Origin: Neodiprion pinetum
Lineage: Eukaryota; Arthropoda; Insecta; Hymenoptera; Diprionidae
NCBI RefSeq assembly: GCF_021155775.2
Contig: NC_060238.1
Location: forward strand, 13,213,042-13,277,041
DNA length: 64,000 bases
Reading direction: 5' to 3'
Part shown: positions 55,079 through 64,000 of the stretch, in pieces
How the letters are laid out: every line of letters starts with the position of its first letter
Numbering within the stretch: the stretch's first letter is position 1
Program-made: the position numbers and the translations under genes
Notes under the pieces: generated by a model
What the model saw: only the letters and a program-made list of their open reading frames with translations
What the model was told of the DNA's origin: nothing
Database searches by the model: none

Positions 55079-55993
55079 ATGCAGGAAATTCGTAAGGAAA
55101 AAGAAGTCTTGCATCGTATCGCTCAAGCGAGTAATGCGATTCGTCGTAAGCACAGAATCCTCAAGACGGGAAAAGAGTCGCTGCAGGAAACAATGAAGGA
55201 TGTCTTCAAACCTGTGGTAACCCCGCTGCAGAAATTAGTCAATGTTTCTCGAGGCACGAAACTTGTCAAGGAAGAGGTGAAGGAAGAACTCAAAACTGAA
55301 ACGAAGGATGAGTTGAAGAACGAAATGGAAGATTCTTTTGCAACTGCAGAGGAAGAGGATCAAACCGTCACGGAATCGTCGGTGAGATCAGAGGATGAAT
55401 ATCTTGAGATGCTCAACGATAAACAAAGACAGCAGGAGTTGGATACCGTGTACGGGGTACGGAGTCTTTCTACTGCCGGGCTGATGGTTGGTGATTCACC
55501 GATAAGCTTCGAGCGCGATTCCGTTCGCATAGGCAACACGCTCTATCCGAAAACTCAAGGACTGCTGGAGCTGCTGTTTAAAAAGATGCCCAACAGCGCT
55601 CACGTTACCCTCAACGACAGGGAGAATTACAGAAATATCCTTCTCGCAACAAATGCTCACAGAAAGTACTATAGCGCCACCGAGCCTATCCGAAACGCTC
55701 AGAGCGTCAAATTCAAACATTTAATTGCTGAGCTGCTGAATATTTCTACGTCAGGCAAAGACGTATCACCGTTGTCAAAGATGTCGAAGCGTACGGGCAA
55801 AGGTGTTCTGCTACCTCAGGCTTGGGTTACTCGACAAGGTGTTAAAACAGATTATATTTTCTGGGACGACGCTAACGAGCTGGTGGAACGTCTTCGTTTA
55901 CTCCTGGCATCTCAAGCAGCTGGGAATACAAGTCACAACAATGAAATTATGTCGATTCTGGAAGAATTGCGGGAAGCCGGAATCATTTATTAG
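55079..55993 (+). CDS. Uncharacterised Polinton-associated protein (304 aa)
   Basis: ATG 55079, 57 bp after the ATPase stop. The first 45 residues are basic (IRRKHRILKTGKESLQETMK). Residues 60-130 are a highly charged Lys/Glu coiled-coil region (EEVKEELKTETKDELKNEME). The C-terminal half is a compact domain with TVYGVRSLSTAG, a GNTLYPKTQGLLELLFKK stretch, LNDRENYRNILLATNAHRKY and an aromatic/acidic end (DYIFWDDANELVERLRLLLA, then HNNEIMSILEELREAGIIY). I believe related proteins recur in insect Polintons; no enzymatic motif is visible. A core, scaffold or minor structural role is a guess from its place between ATPase and fibre-like genes. Confidence 0.7.
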   Translation: MQEIRKEKEVLHRIAQASNAIRRKHRILKTGKESLQETMKDVFKPVVTPLQKLVNVSRGTKLVKEEVKEELKTETKDELKNEMEDSFATAEEEDQTVTESSVRSEDEYLEMLNDKQRQQELDTVYGVRSLSTAGLMVGDSPISFERDSVRIGNTLYPKTQGLLELLFKKMPNSAHVTLNDRENYRNILLATNAHRKYYSATEPIRNAQSVKFKHLIAELLNISTSGKDVSPLSKMSKRTGKGVLLPQAWVTRQGVKTDYIFWDDANELVERLRLLLASQAAGNTSHNNEIMSILEELREAGIIY

Positions 55994-56026
55994 CCAATTC
56001 TCGACGACTCTGCAATCATTTACGAG

Positions 56027-56428
56027 ATGAGCATCGACGTGTTTGGACGTCAGCTGAATAAAAACACAGCTGCGAGCACTCGCGGCCCTCCGGGTGTCGG
56101 GTTTCAAATAACAGCGGATGGGCATTACGATATACGGAACAAGAGACTGTGCAACGTCGCAGAACCCACAGCACCGAACAGTGCTGTAACTTTAAAAATC
56201 TTGAGACGAAAATTCAACGTGCTGCAAAAACAAATCGACAACCTCGATCAAATGACCAAAACTTTGGAGATCGCCACGGAGAAAGCCTTGGATACCTTCT
56301 ACACAGACCTTGAAACAGACAGAGACTTGTCGACTCGAAACGCGGAAATCATTTCCAAATTGGACACCAGACTAATAGCGTTGGAATATGAACGAGAAAA
56401 AGCAAGCACTGGTGACGGAACTGCATAA
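56027..56428 (+). CDS. Possible fibre-like or coiled-coil Polinton protein (133 aa)
   Basis: ATG 56027, 34 bp after the previous stop; the end overlaps the integrase start by 41 bp in another frame. The N-terminus MSIDVFGRQLNKNTAASTRG leads to a GPPGVGF turn and DGHYDIRNKRLCNVAEPTAP, a pattern like phage tail-fibre attachment modules (an unusual similarity seen by eye). The C-terminal half is coiled coil (VLQKQIDNLDQMTKTLEIAT, further heptads). It could be a trimeric surface protein; not proven. Confidence 0.6.
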   Translation: MSIDVFGRQLNKNTAASTRGPPGVGFQITADGHYDIRNKRLCNVAEPTAPNSAVTLKILRRKFNVLQKQIDNLDQMTKTLEIATEKALDTFYTDLETDRDLSTRNAEIISKLDTRLIALEYEREKASTGDGTA

Positions 56429-57281
56429 ACCTGCACGCCGGAATTACCCACGTCGACGTGTAGACGTGCGCGGCATCGACGAGACCTGGCAGGCGGATCT
56501 TGTTGATATGACGTCGTACGCTGGACAAAACAACGGTTACAAGTACATGCTCACAGTCATTGATATCTTTTCAAAGTATGCGTGGACTGTACCGATAAAG
56601 AGCAAGTCTGGAGATGATGTTACGAAGGCAATGGAATCTGTGCTTGTTGAAGGACGGGTGCCGAAAAATTTACACGTCGACAGAGGAACGGAATTTTACA
56701 ACTCGAAATTCGAATCGCTTATGATACGCTACGGAATCAAACTTTACTCCACGTACAGTAATTTGAAGGCTTCGATCTGTGAACGTTTCAATCGCACGCT
56801 GAAAGGTAAAATGTGGACACGGTTCAGCATGCAAGGAAGCTTCAAGTGGCTCGATATCTTATCTGATTTGGTTTCGGCTTACAACAACACCAAACACCGA
56901 ACCATAAGAATGAAACCGTCGGATGTCACCGTTGCAAACGAGAGGCTGTTATTACGTCAGGCGTACGGAGGGCTTCGAGCGATACCTACCATATCGGCAA
57001 AATTCAAATCTGGCGACAAAGTTCGAATCAGCAAATTCAAAAATGTCTTCGAGAAAGGTTACACTTCCAATTGGACGACTGAAATATTCACGATAAGTCG
57101 AGTGGAAAATACTCATCCTGTAACGTACAAGCTCAAAGACTACCGAGATCAACCCATCGCTGGTGGTTTCTACGAACAAGAGCTCCTCAAGGTTAAGCAT
57201 CCGGATATCTATCTGGTGGAGAAGGTGCTCCAGAAGCGTGGAAGAAAAATATACGTTAAGGTGCCGCTGACCTGGATCTAA
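56388..57281 (+). CDS. Polinton retroviral-type integrase (297 aa)
   Basis: Catalytic core: Asp37 in WQADLVDM, Asp98 in HVDRGTEF and Glu132 in SICERFNRTLKG, spaced D-60-D-33-E, as in retroviral integrases. A C-terminal SH3/chromo-like region follows (FKSGDKVRISKFKN, ..TYKLKDYRDQPIAGGFYEQE). The frame begins only 36 residues before the first Asp, so the HHCC zinc finger usual in this family is missing or lies in another exon or frame. ATG 56388 is within the preceding gene. It would insert the element's DNA into the host genome. The frame is intact. Confidence 0.9.
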   Translation: MNEKKQALVTELHKPARRNYPRRRVDVRGIDETWQADLVDMTSYAGQNNGYKYMLTVIDIFSKYAWTVPIKSKSGDDVTKAMESVLVEGRVPKNLHVDRGTEFYNSKFESLMIRYGIKLYSTYSNLKASICERFNRTLKGKMWTRFSMQGSFKWLDILSDLVSAYNNTKHRTIRMKPSDVTVANERLLLRQAYGGLRAIPTISAKFKSGDKVRISKFKNVFEKGYTSNWTTEIFTISRVENTHPVTYKLKDYRDQPIAGGFYEQELLKVKHPDIYLVEKVLQKRGRKIYVKVPLTWI

Positions 57282-57567
57282 AAGTTGTAATCGATCGAAG
57301 CGCCCTCTGCGTAAGTTATCTCGGTTCCAAACCATTCGAAAGTGGTACTCTCCACCGGGGAGTAGCGCAACACAATATTAGACAAAACGCGGTCGGTAAA
57401 AGGCCTGAATCTGAGTCGGTAACCATACCACCAGGATTGACCCGAATTTTGCATGCAAATGATGACGTCATGTGTGTAGCGATTGCATCACGACCGAACT
57501 GATTATTTTGATAGTTTTACGGTGAATATAGCAAATTCAATTTATTGTTCCGTGAAACACCCTTGAA
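57282..57567. other. Polinton flank; no terminal repeat recognised
   Basis: Non-coding. I do not see a match between this stretch and 50396-51141 that would define Polinton terminal inverted repeats. Confidence 0.35.
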
Positions 57568-57569
57568 TA

Positions 57570-58411
57570 TGGGACATTCTTTGACGAATCGGAGAGATTT
57601 AGATAAAAATCGACCGACACAATTTTGATGTAGCTTAAAATTGTTTCACGGGTTCTATATCGAAAAAATAGGGATACGTATTCGAGGATTTTTTTATTTT
57701 ACATATTTCGTAACATAGAGGAGATCGAAAATTTGATAATTTGGTGTTTTCTGGCACGGAGAACTCATTTTCAAAAATTCATAACGCCGGCTCTCTTTGA
57801 GCTGAAAAGTTCGTTTTTTCAACCCAAAGCGAATAAAATAAATTTTAATGCAACAATTGTTTCATTTACGAGTATTCCGAAATTTATATTGTTATAAATA
57901 ATTAATATGTTTAAATCGATTTTTAGCTATTGCCTTTACCTCGTAGCGAGTTCTCAGCACGACCATCGTATTCTCCATCAATTCAAAATACGTTATGGAT
58001 GAAAAATTTGACGTAGAATACGATGGTTGTGCTAAGAACTCGCTACGAGGTTGGGGCAATTGTTAAAGATCGATTAAAACATATTAATTGTTTATAACAG
58101 TATAAATTTCGGAATAATCGTTAATGAAAGAATTGTTGTAATAAAATTCATTTCATTAGCTTTGAGATGAAAAAAACGAACTTTCCAGCTCAAATAGAAT
58201 CGGCGTTATGAATTTTTGAAAGTGAGTCTTCCAAGCCAAAAAACACCAAATTATAAAATTTTCGATCCCCTCTATTTTACGAAATATGTGAAATAAAAAA
58301 TCCTCGAATACGTATCCCTATTTTTTCGGTATAGATCTCGTCAAAAAAAAATTTCAGCTGAATCAAAAATGTGTCGGTCTCAAAGGTGTTTGGTTGTAAA
58401 AGAATGTCCCA
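57570..58411. mobile_element. TA-flanked MITE with near-complete inverted arms, 842 bp
   Basis: Ends TGGGACATTCTTT and complement; TA at 57568-57569 and 58412-58413. The two arms (about 400 bp each) are imperfect complements throughout, meeting near 57990 around ATTCAAAATACG. Transcription would give a very long hairpin. No coding capacity. Confidence 0.85.
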
Positions 58412-58413
58412 TA

Positions 58414-58855
58414 TACATTAAAACATATCGCGCAATATTAATTTTACACAGCACGAAGTATTTTCAAAATGATTTCATAAATATCACCATTCACCATTTG
58501 TAAATATTTGGAAATATGTTCGAAAAATACTATTGAAAGAAAACGGGTACGAATCGTTGTGGTCTCGTTTTATGAAGTTACGCCATCGGTCGCCCCCCCC
58601 CCCCCCCCCCCCGCCCAACTCCGCTTCTCCTTGTCGGCAAACTTGAATGGTCATGTTTATTTTCCGTCCGTGCATTACATTGTATTCGATTATTCGTTCA
58701 GTCTACGGATAGTGACTGTGCGCGAGAAAAAAAAATATTTGTGTCGGCAGACGACTGTGCTCGAACATTTTCTATTTCCAAAATAAAGAGTATTTCTCAT
58801 TCTTCTTCAGAGGTTTTCTATGAGGTACATACATGATTATCTCTGGTGAGTATTT

Positions 58856-58893
<38 letters not shown>

Positions 58894-61689
58894 TATACAG
58901 TTGTATAAAACGTGCACCCCGACTTACGTTTTTTTCGACATACGCCGTCAATGCCGGAACGACCCATAGCGTAACTTCGGGGTATTACTGTATTGGAATC
59001 ATTCTGGAATTGTACATCGCTTGTTACACACAACTCTACTGACAATAATGAAATAATTTTATGTTTGAAGCTATTTTACTAGTGAAAAGGGTTTCAAAAA
59101 ATGATTATATATAATATTGTAACACTTTATTCATGTTACTATGGATATATGAAACAATTGTTGACATCGACGTTGAGGAGTATTTTTATACCCTCTGAGA
59201 TATTAAATGCAAGGAAATAGTATCTGAGATTCGAGGTAACTATGAAGCTGCGGGTTGTACGAAACAGTTCCTTCTCCCGGTTGATGGGAGTTTCTAACAT
59301 CCTTTGCGAAGTAATGTAATTCGAACATAGTTCACCACTCCACGAAGATCTCCTCGCGGCATGTGACATTGCGTCCGTCCAACGGTTACGACGGATTATC
59401 CTGTAAAATATAAGCGTGTTCATTTGGTTGTTTCGCTTTTTCAATGCAGAATCCATAACATGATTAGTACTTGTCGATAAAAATATACTTCGGCAGAGAA
59501 TTCATGCTCTCCCATCCTTATCATATAAAGACACATACAAATACATGGATCCTCTTCTGTTCTCTTATAACCATGTGTCCGCGCCATCTCACTATACACA
59601 AAAATGTTGAAAGGGAGTGGTCGAATCTGATGAAATGGAATAGTGTGATTAAAAATTTTGATCATCTTGAATAATCCGAAAAGTTGAGATAATTCTTTTA
59701 AAATTAAGATATTCATTTTTTACGAATCACTCTAAATTTCACCGTGTTCAATATTTTACTACCGATAGCAGATATCTAACGTATGGTCGTTCGGAATGAA
59801 TATGAATGGGAAATTCCTCGTCAAACCCGACGGATTATTTGTAATCGGAAAGATTTTTTACAGAATGTATAAAATGGTAGAAGCCTCGCCAAAAAATGGT
59901 ACCATTAAACAATTCGTTCGTTAATAACAATTACAATGTTCAATGTTTCCGGGTAAACCAAAGTTTTCTACGAAAGCTTAGCCTCCCTGCTCGCGAATGT
60001 GCTGTGAATCATTTTTCTACGTCAAATAGAACCGGAGATGAGATATTGATTCTTCAAGTTTACTGCGCGCCCATTTTGCAACAAAATTGAATGACTCGGC
60101 GCTTTCGGAAAAAAAAATCGTAGAAATAGGTTTTGACTTTTTATGCTCACATATCACTTCGAAAAAGCTTTCATTGTTTTGGAAAATACGCGGTCATTTT
60201 TTGTCAGAATGATATTTCTGATTCAAGAACCTAAATTTCGTTCCAACTGACTTTTTATGGTTTATATGATGAAATAATAACAGTCGTAATATTTATTTTC
60301 CTTAAGATTTGAAATTTCTCGCATATTTGCATCGTACTTAGGGTATATGTCAACACGTGTAAATTTCTCCTATTATCGGAAAAGAAAATTACCGTACGAT
60401 TATAATAATTGAACTCTCCGAGCATTCGAATCTAGGCTCCGATAAAATTGTGGTATTCGCAACGAAGCATTCAGCAATTCTTATGTTCTGCACACTCCTA
60501 ACGAAAAATCAAAATGATTATATATGAAGAGAACAGAGAAAAGAAAATTTGAAACACGTATACAATTTGGTTACTCAATATTTTGAAAAATGTATAACAG
60601 AACGACGATCGAAACAAATGTCAAAAAAACGACGATCTTTCGAACGCCACTCTTTCGAAGTAAACGTAAACAAGACGATTTGTTTTCTACATTTTTTTTC
60701 TATACTATGAAAATGCCGGAAGTCCCTCCCCACTCCTCAACGGTGTACATTTTCGTAGAAATACAATGAGCATCATGGGTACAGTGAGAACAATCTGGGG
60801 CGAGTGTTTCCATACTTATGAACGGTAGTGTATATTCATTTGAAGAAAAAAACGGCAATTTCTCAAATAATGAATTGCAAAATCTGAAAAAATTCACGCA
60901 GAGTACCTTTTAGTAGTACTTTGATTTAACCAATTATGGGTCGAAAAAAAAGTGGCCGAGTTGACGGAGAATCCTTCCTTTTCGGGTTAAATTCCGAAAA
61001 TATTGATTTTTGGAAAAAAAGGTGAGAACCGAAGTTGTTCAGAATTTGATTATCAACAAGTTTGTTGCTATTCATTTATGCCATTAAGTTGAAAATAAAC
61101 GAGATAATGGAAATATTTCGAATTTGCCGCTTTTTTCAGGTTTAATTCCAAAAATCTTGATCCTGGAAGAAAAACTGTGAGAACTAAACTTATAGAGAAT
61201 CAAAATTGATACAACTTTTGTTCCGACGGTTTTTCTGTAAAATCAAAACCGGCCGAGTTATTCAAGAAAAACCATTTTAACCTAAAAAAACCATTTTTCG
61301 AATATACGCATAAGCATGATTTGGTCGCCACTTTGAATTTACACTCTCAGTGACCCCCCCGAGACAGCTGTGAAAAAAAAATTTTCGTACAAATTATTTA
61401 CAAATTAACCGGGGAATTTCGATATCAATTCTGACGATGACCCAAGAAATTAAAAGGTTGATCGAAACAGAAATCCGAAAAAATTAAATTTCCATTTCTT
61501 TGAATGAAAAAAGGCGTTTTCCCGAAAAATTTCTTAGGAACTTTCGACTCCAATTTTGACAAGGATTCGCCCTGTCAAGTATTTGCTGTGAATTACGAAT
61601 CACCCTGCATAGCAAGTGCAGATTTGGCAGGATTCTTGTAAATGATATGTATAATTGCATAACAGAAATTTGCAGTATAAAACACTTAC
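58414..61689. other. Long non-coding stretch with C run and TA microsatellite
   Basis: A run of 20 C (58593-58612) and a (TA)n tract (about 58858-58888) are the only distinct structures. Several open frames of 60-105 codons occur; none shows a family signal. A weak acceptor-like site on the minus strand near 59400 precedes one of these (59399-59139), noted but not called. Confidence 0.35.
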
Positions 61690-61764
61690 CATTGCAACGA
61701 ACGATTCGTTCGTCGGTGCGTCAAATTTAACCTTTTTTCGGTTCAGCCGTGCGACGTAACTCAT
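61690..61764 (-). CDS. Candidate first coding exon (25 codons)
   Basis: On the minus strand ATG (61764-61762) opens exactly 25 codons (MSYVARLNRKKVKFDAPTNE, then SFVAM) to a strong donor, ATG|GTAAGTG (exon end 61690). Upstream (61780-61970) the sequence is more CpG-rich than the surroundings, like a promoter/5' UTR. An upstream out-of-frame ATG (four bases earlier) would have to be ignored. No downstream exon was identified. Weak evidence. Confidence 0.25.
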
Positions 61765-62783
61765 CCATTGTTGCACTCGCAAGATTATTGTTGTTTGTAA
61801 CAAATATCTGTATACACACTGGCCGAGTGAAAATTTGCACGTGATTAGAACTTGTGACACGGCAAATTACCAAAACACTCGCGTTTGCTTCGTTCGCCGC
61901 GAAAAGTGAATGTGGACGGTACACGAGGAAACGCAGAAGTGACGGCCGCGCGGATAGTGGGGACAGTGGGGTGTGAGGGATAGTACTCGGAATCCGAAGA
62001 AGTTGATTCCTTCGAGAGTTCCAAATTTCTGTGAAATCTTATAGGATTGTGCCGGATTTGATGTACAACAGTAACACATACCCTGACTTTTCGTAGGTCG
62101 TATACGATGCAGAAACCAACCCAAAACTCGCTAGCGTATCCGTAGCGTATACCATCTACGAGAAGTCACGGTATGTAGTTTTATAACGATTTCCACCTAA
62201 TGAGTAACTTTCAGGTAGTTCGTCTAATGTAAAAAAAAATTTTGGTAGCATCATTCAGAACTAGGCGTAATTGACAAATGAAACGAAGCAAATAAAGTAT
62301 GAAATCCTTATTTGTTGAGAATTAAAAACAGAAAAAATTGGCAAGCAAATTCTTCATCAGAATTTTAACAAGGATCGGCCCTGTAAAATATTTGCCACGA
62401 ATCTTGAACCGTTGTATGCAGTCATTTTATGTATGTACAATGACATAGATTTTTTGCGGGATGTATTTCTAGTATTGTTAAACACATCCGGTTCAGAAAC
62501 AATTTCGCGTATGTATTAGGGTAATCTTTAAAACAGGCTCGGACGATTATCAACCGGCCCCCCCCCCCCCCTCCATATTTGCTATAAATAAATAAATATT
62601 GGTCTGTTCAAGAGCACAATTTTTTATCTCAACCCTAAACACTCACGCCTATACTTGCGTGTTTCCTGCAATTTCGGTATTTATTTTACTGCCGCATCTA
62701 ATCTTTCGGTCAATAATCTGTAAGTATGACAATTTTGCGGACATTGATGCTACTATTAGATGAGGATATCCGGAGCGTATATG
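61765..62783. other. Non-coding, possible promoter/5' UTR then repeat
   Basis: Includes the CpG-richer stretch noted above, a short dispersed repeat shared between about 61551-61605 and 62364-62405 (GGATCGGCCCTGTAAAATATTTGC and relatives) and a run of 14 C (62558-62571). No gene. Confidence 0.35.
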
Positions 62784-62937
62784 GGGCATTCTATGTCAAT
62801 TATTCGCCATTTATATCTGCCTTTTCGACGAACAGGAATTAAAGGATAGGTATTTTCGTTTTTGTTAATGATTTTCTATCAAATCGATGAAAAAATGGTA
62901 GATTTAAGTGGTGCGTAGTCGATGTAGAATGCCCCAA
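62784..62937. repeat. Short inverted repeat, possible MITE remnant (about 154 bp)
   Basis: GGGGCATTCTATGTCAATTA at the left and TCGATGTAGAATGCCCC at the right form inverted ends. The same GAATGCCCC motif recurs near 63930. Target duplication unclear. Confidence 0.5.
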
Positions 62938-63020
62938 AACCCTTCAATAAAATAAAAAAGAATAATTTTCTTTGCGGAACTACGACTCAAAACGAGAAAA
63001 GAAACAGTATGTTATTTTAA

Positions 63021-63727
63021 CCCTTCAGGACATGGGTGTTTTGACTGCCATTATTTACTCTGGCCATGAGAAAAAATCTCATGGCTTCTGCGCATGCGCT
63101 CAGTATATTTTAAATACAGCTTTCTTAAGAAAATATCATTTATTTATAATTTTCAATGTTTTTTAAGGTAAAATAATTGCTCAAATTCATTATTAAAGTA
63201 ATATCAATTAAATATTCACAATGCAAAATAACTTAGATCTAAGTACTCATAAAATGTATTTGTCAGGGTTATATATAAAACAAAAATATTGACTTACGTT
63301 TATTTAACACCTTTTAATAATATTCATTTAATGAATATCAACAATTAAATTAGAAAATTTTACATTTTTAAAAGCAGATAACACAGCACAACATTGCACA
63401 ATTATTCTTTAGGTATATGTATCATGTAAACAAGTATGGCGGACGCATACTACGGAACGACCCGAACTAGGCCGAAAAGAAACGAAAGCTAAAATCTCTC
63501 ACCCTTTAATACTCTGGCCATGAGAAAAAATCTCATGTTCTCCAAAAAATTATTTTTTTTCGCAATTTTGATTTAAAAAAAAACAGTTTTTAGTGAATGT
63601 GTATCTAGAAAACTAAATTATAGGAAGATACAAAAATTTTCAAGTAGTCTTTCCATTTGAATTTTAAAAGATATTTGAGATCTACGTTGAGCATGAGAGA
63701 AAATCTCACAACCCATGTCCTGAAGGG
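63021..63727. mobile_element. piggyBac-type MITE, 707 bp, TTAA target duplication
   Basis: Perfect 17-bp terminal inverted repeats (CCCTTCAGGACATGGGT and complement) with TTAA on both sides (63017-63020, 63728-63731). Subterminal copies of CATGAGAAAAAATCTCATG, itself a perfect palindrome, occur near both ends (about 63066 and 63520). No coding capacity. Confidence 0.9.
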
Positions 63728-63731
63728 TTAA

Positions 63732-64000
63732 TTAATATCGGGTTTTGGAAAAGCCATGAGCATTTAAAAAAAAATTGTGCGATATTTTGATAAATTTATG
63801 GTGTTTGGATGGGTTGAGACAAACATCTTAAATATTTCAGAAAGACTGCTTTTGGCAGGTACAAGAAAGTGTAAAATTTTCAATAGAATAAAAATTGGTC
63901 GAGGTCACGGGTTGGTCGGTTTCGCATGGAATGCCCCGTTCACGTATAGTCGGGCTACGTGCGATTACGAATAGTTACCGCGATTGTGAACTGATGTTAC
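63732..64000. other. Right window edge, non-coding
   Basis: No gene or element recognised in the last 269 bases, apart from the GAATGCCCC motif noted above. Confidence 0.3.

Larger units (their letters stand above)
51142..57281. mobile_element. Polinton/Maverick (adintovirus-like) module without PolB
   Basis: Eight uninterrupted frames in about 6.1 kb: two small plus-strand genes, two minus-strand genes (uncharacterised; phospholipase-capsid fusion) and four plus-strand genes (ATPase, two uncharacterised, integrase). Integrase, A32-like ATPase and capsid define the group. No DNA polymerase B, protease (adenain-like) or separate penton gene is recognised, and no terminal inverted repeat was found, so the element is incomplete or highly divergent. 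Intact frames in a region of otherwise decayed transposons imply recent arrival or selection. Confidence 0.85.

Noticed and set aside
59139..59456. 105-codon minus-strand frame with an acceptor-like site at about 59400
   Set aside because: Weak acceptor, no donor of good quality, no recognisable protein.

Overview
This 64-kb window is transposon-rich animal DNA, most likely insect (possibly hymenopteran, low confidence). It is AT-rich and has almost no host coding sequence. Every clear protein signature belongs to a mobile element: BEL/Pao, Gypsy and Copia retrotransposons, a Helitron, Polinton/Maverick fragments, and many non-autonomous inverted-repeat elements.

Layout. 1-2.6 kb: the tail of a Gypsy pol gene, a TA-flanked MITE and C-rich repeats. 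2.6-11.1 kb: a broken Polinton capsid-like gene on the minus strand ends at a 649-bp inverted-repeat element, which itself abuts a BEL/Pao element (minus strand, 4444-11087). The two BEL LTR copies are almost identical, but the coding frame carries four stops, one frameshift and a changed reverse-transcriptase active site. 11.1-16.0 kb: LTR-like remnants, tandem repeats and a 1.1-kb foldback element. 16.8-18.5 kb: the best host-gene candidates, a 306-bp phase-1/phase-1 exon (+) rich in RRxS sites and an acidic last-exon candidate (-). 18.9-23.1 kb: a mariner-type MITE, a second foldback copy and a decayed Polinton PolB gene. 23.1-33.3 kb: dispersed repeats, two tRNA-like sequences, two roughly 2-kb LTR-like blocks followed by the same GGCGCCCAAC primer-binding motif, a Copia leader/gag fragment and a transposase fragment.

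33.5-44.8 kb is a nest. A Helitron (HUH Rep, PIF1-type helicase, AP-like endonuclease) is split by a full Gypsy element (34676-42639, 4-bp ATAT target duplication). The Gypsy is itself split by a TTAA-flanked piggyBac-type MITE and by a second copy of the TCA-flanked inverted-repeat element. 44.8-51.0 kb holds simple repeats, another MITE and two minisatellites.

51.1-57.3 kb is the most interesting block: a Polinton/adintovirus-like module of eight uninterrupted reading frames. It encodes a retroviral-type integrase, an A32/FtsK-like packaging ATPase, a capsid-like protein fused to an N-terminal parvovirus-type phospholipase A2 domain, a possible fibre/coiled-coil protein and four uncharacterised proteins. 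No DNA polymerase B is present beside it. Comparison with the broken copy at 2.6-3.8 kb suggests that the fusion replaced the N-terminal part of the capsid protein. 57.6-64 kb is non-coding apart from one weak first-exon candidate, with three further inverted-repeat elements.
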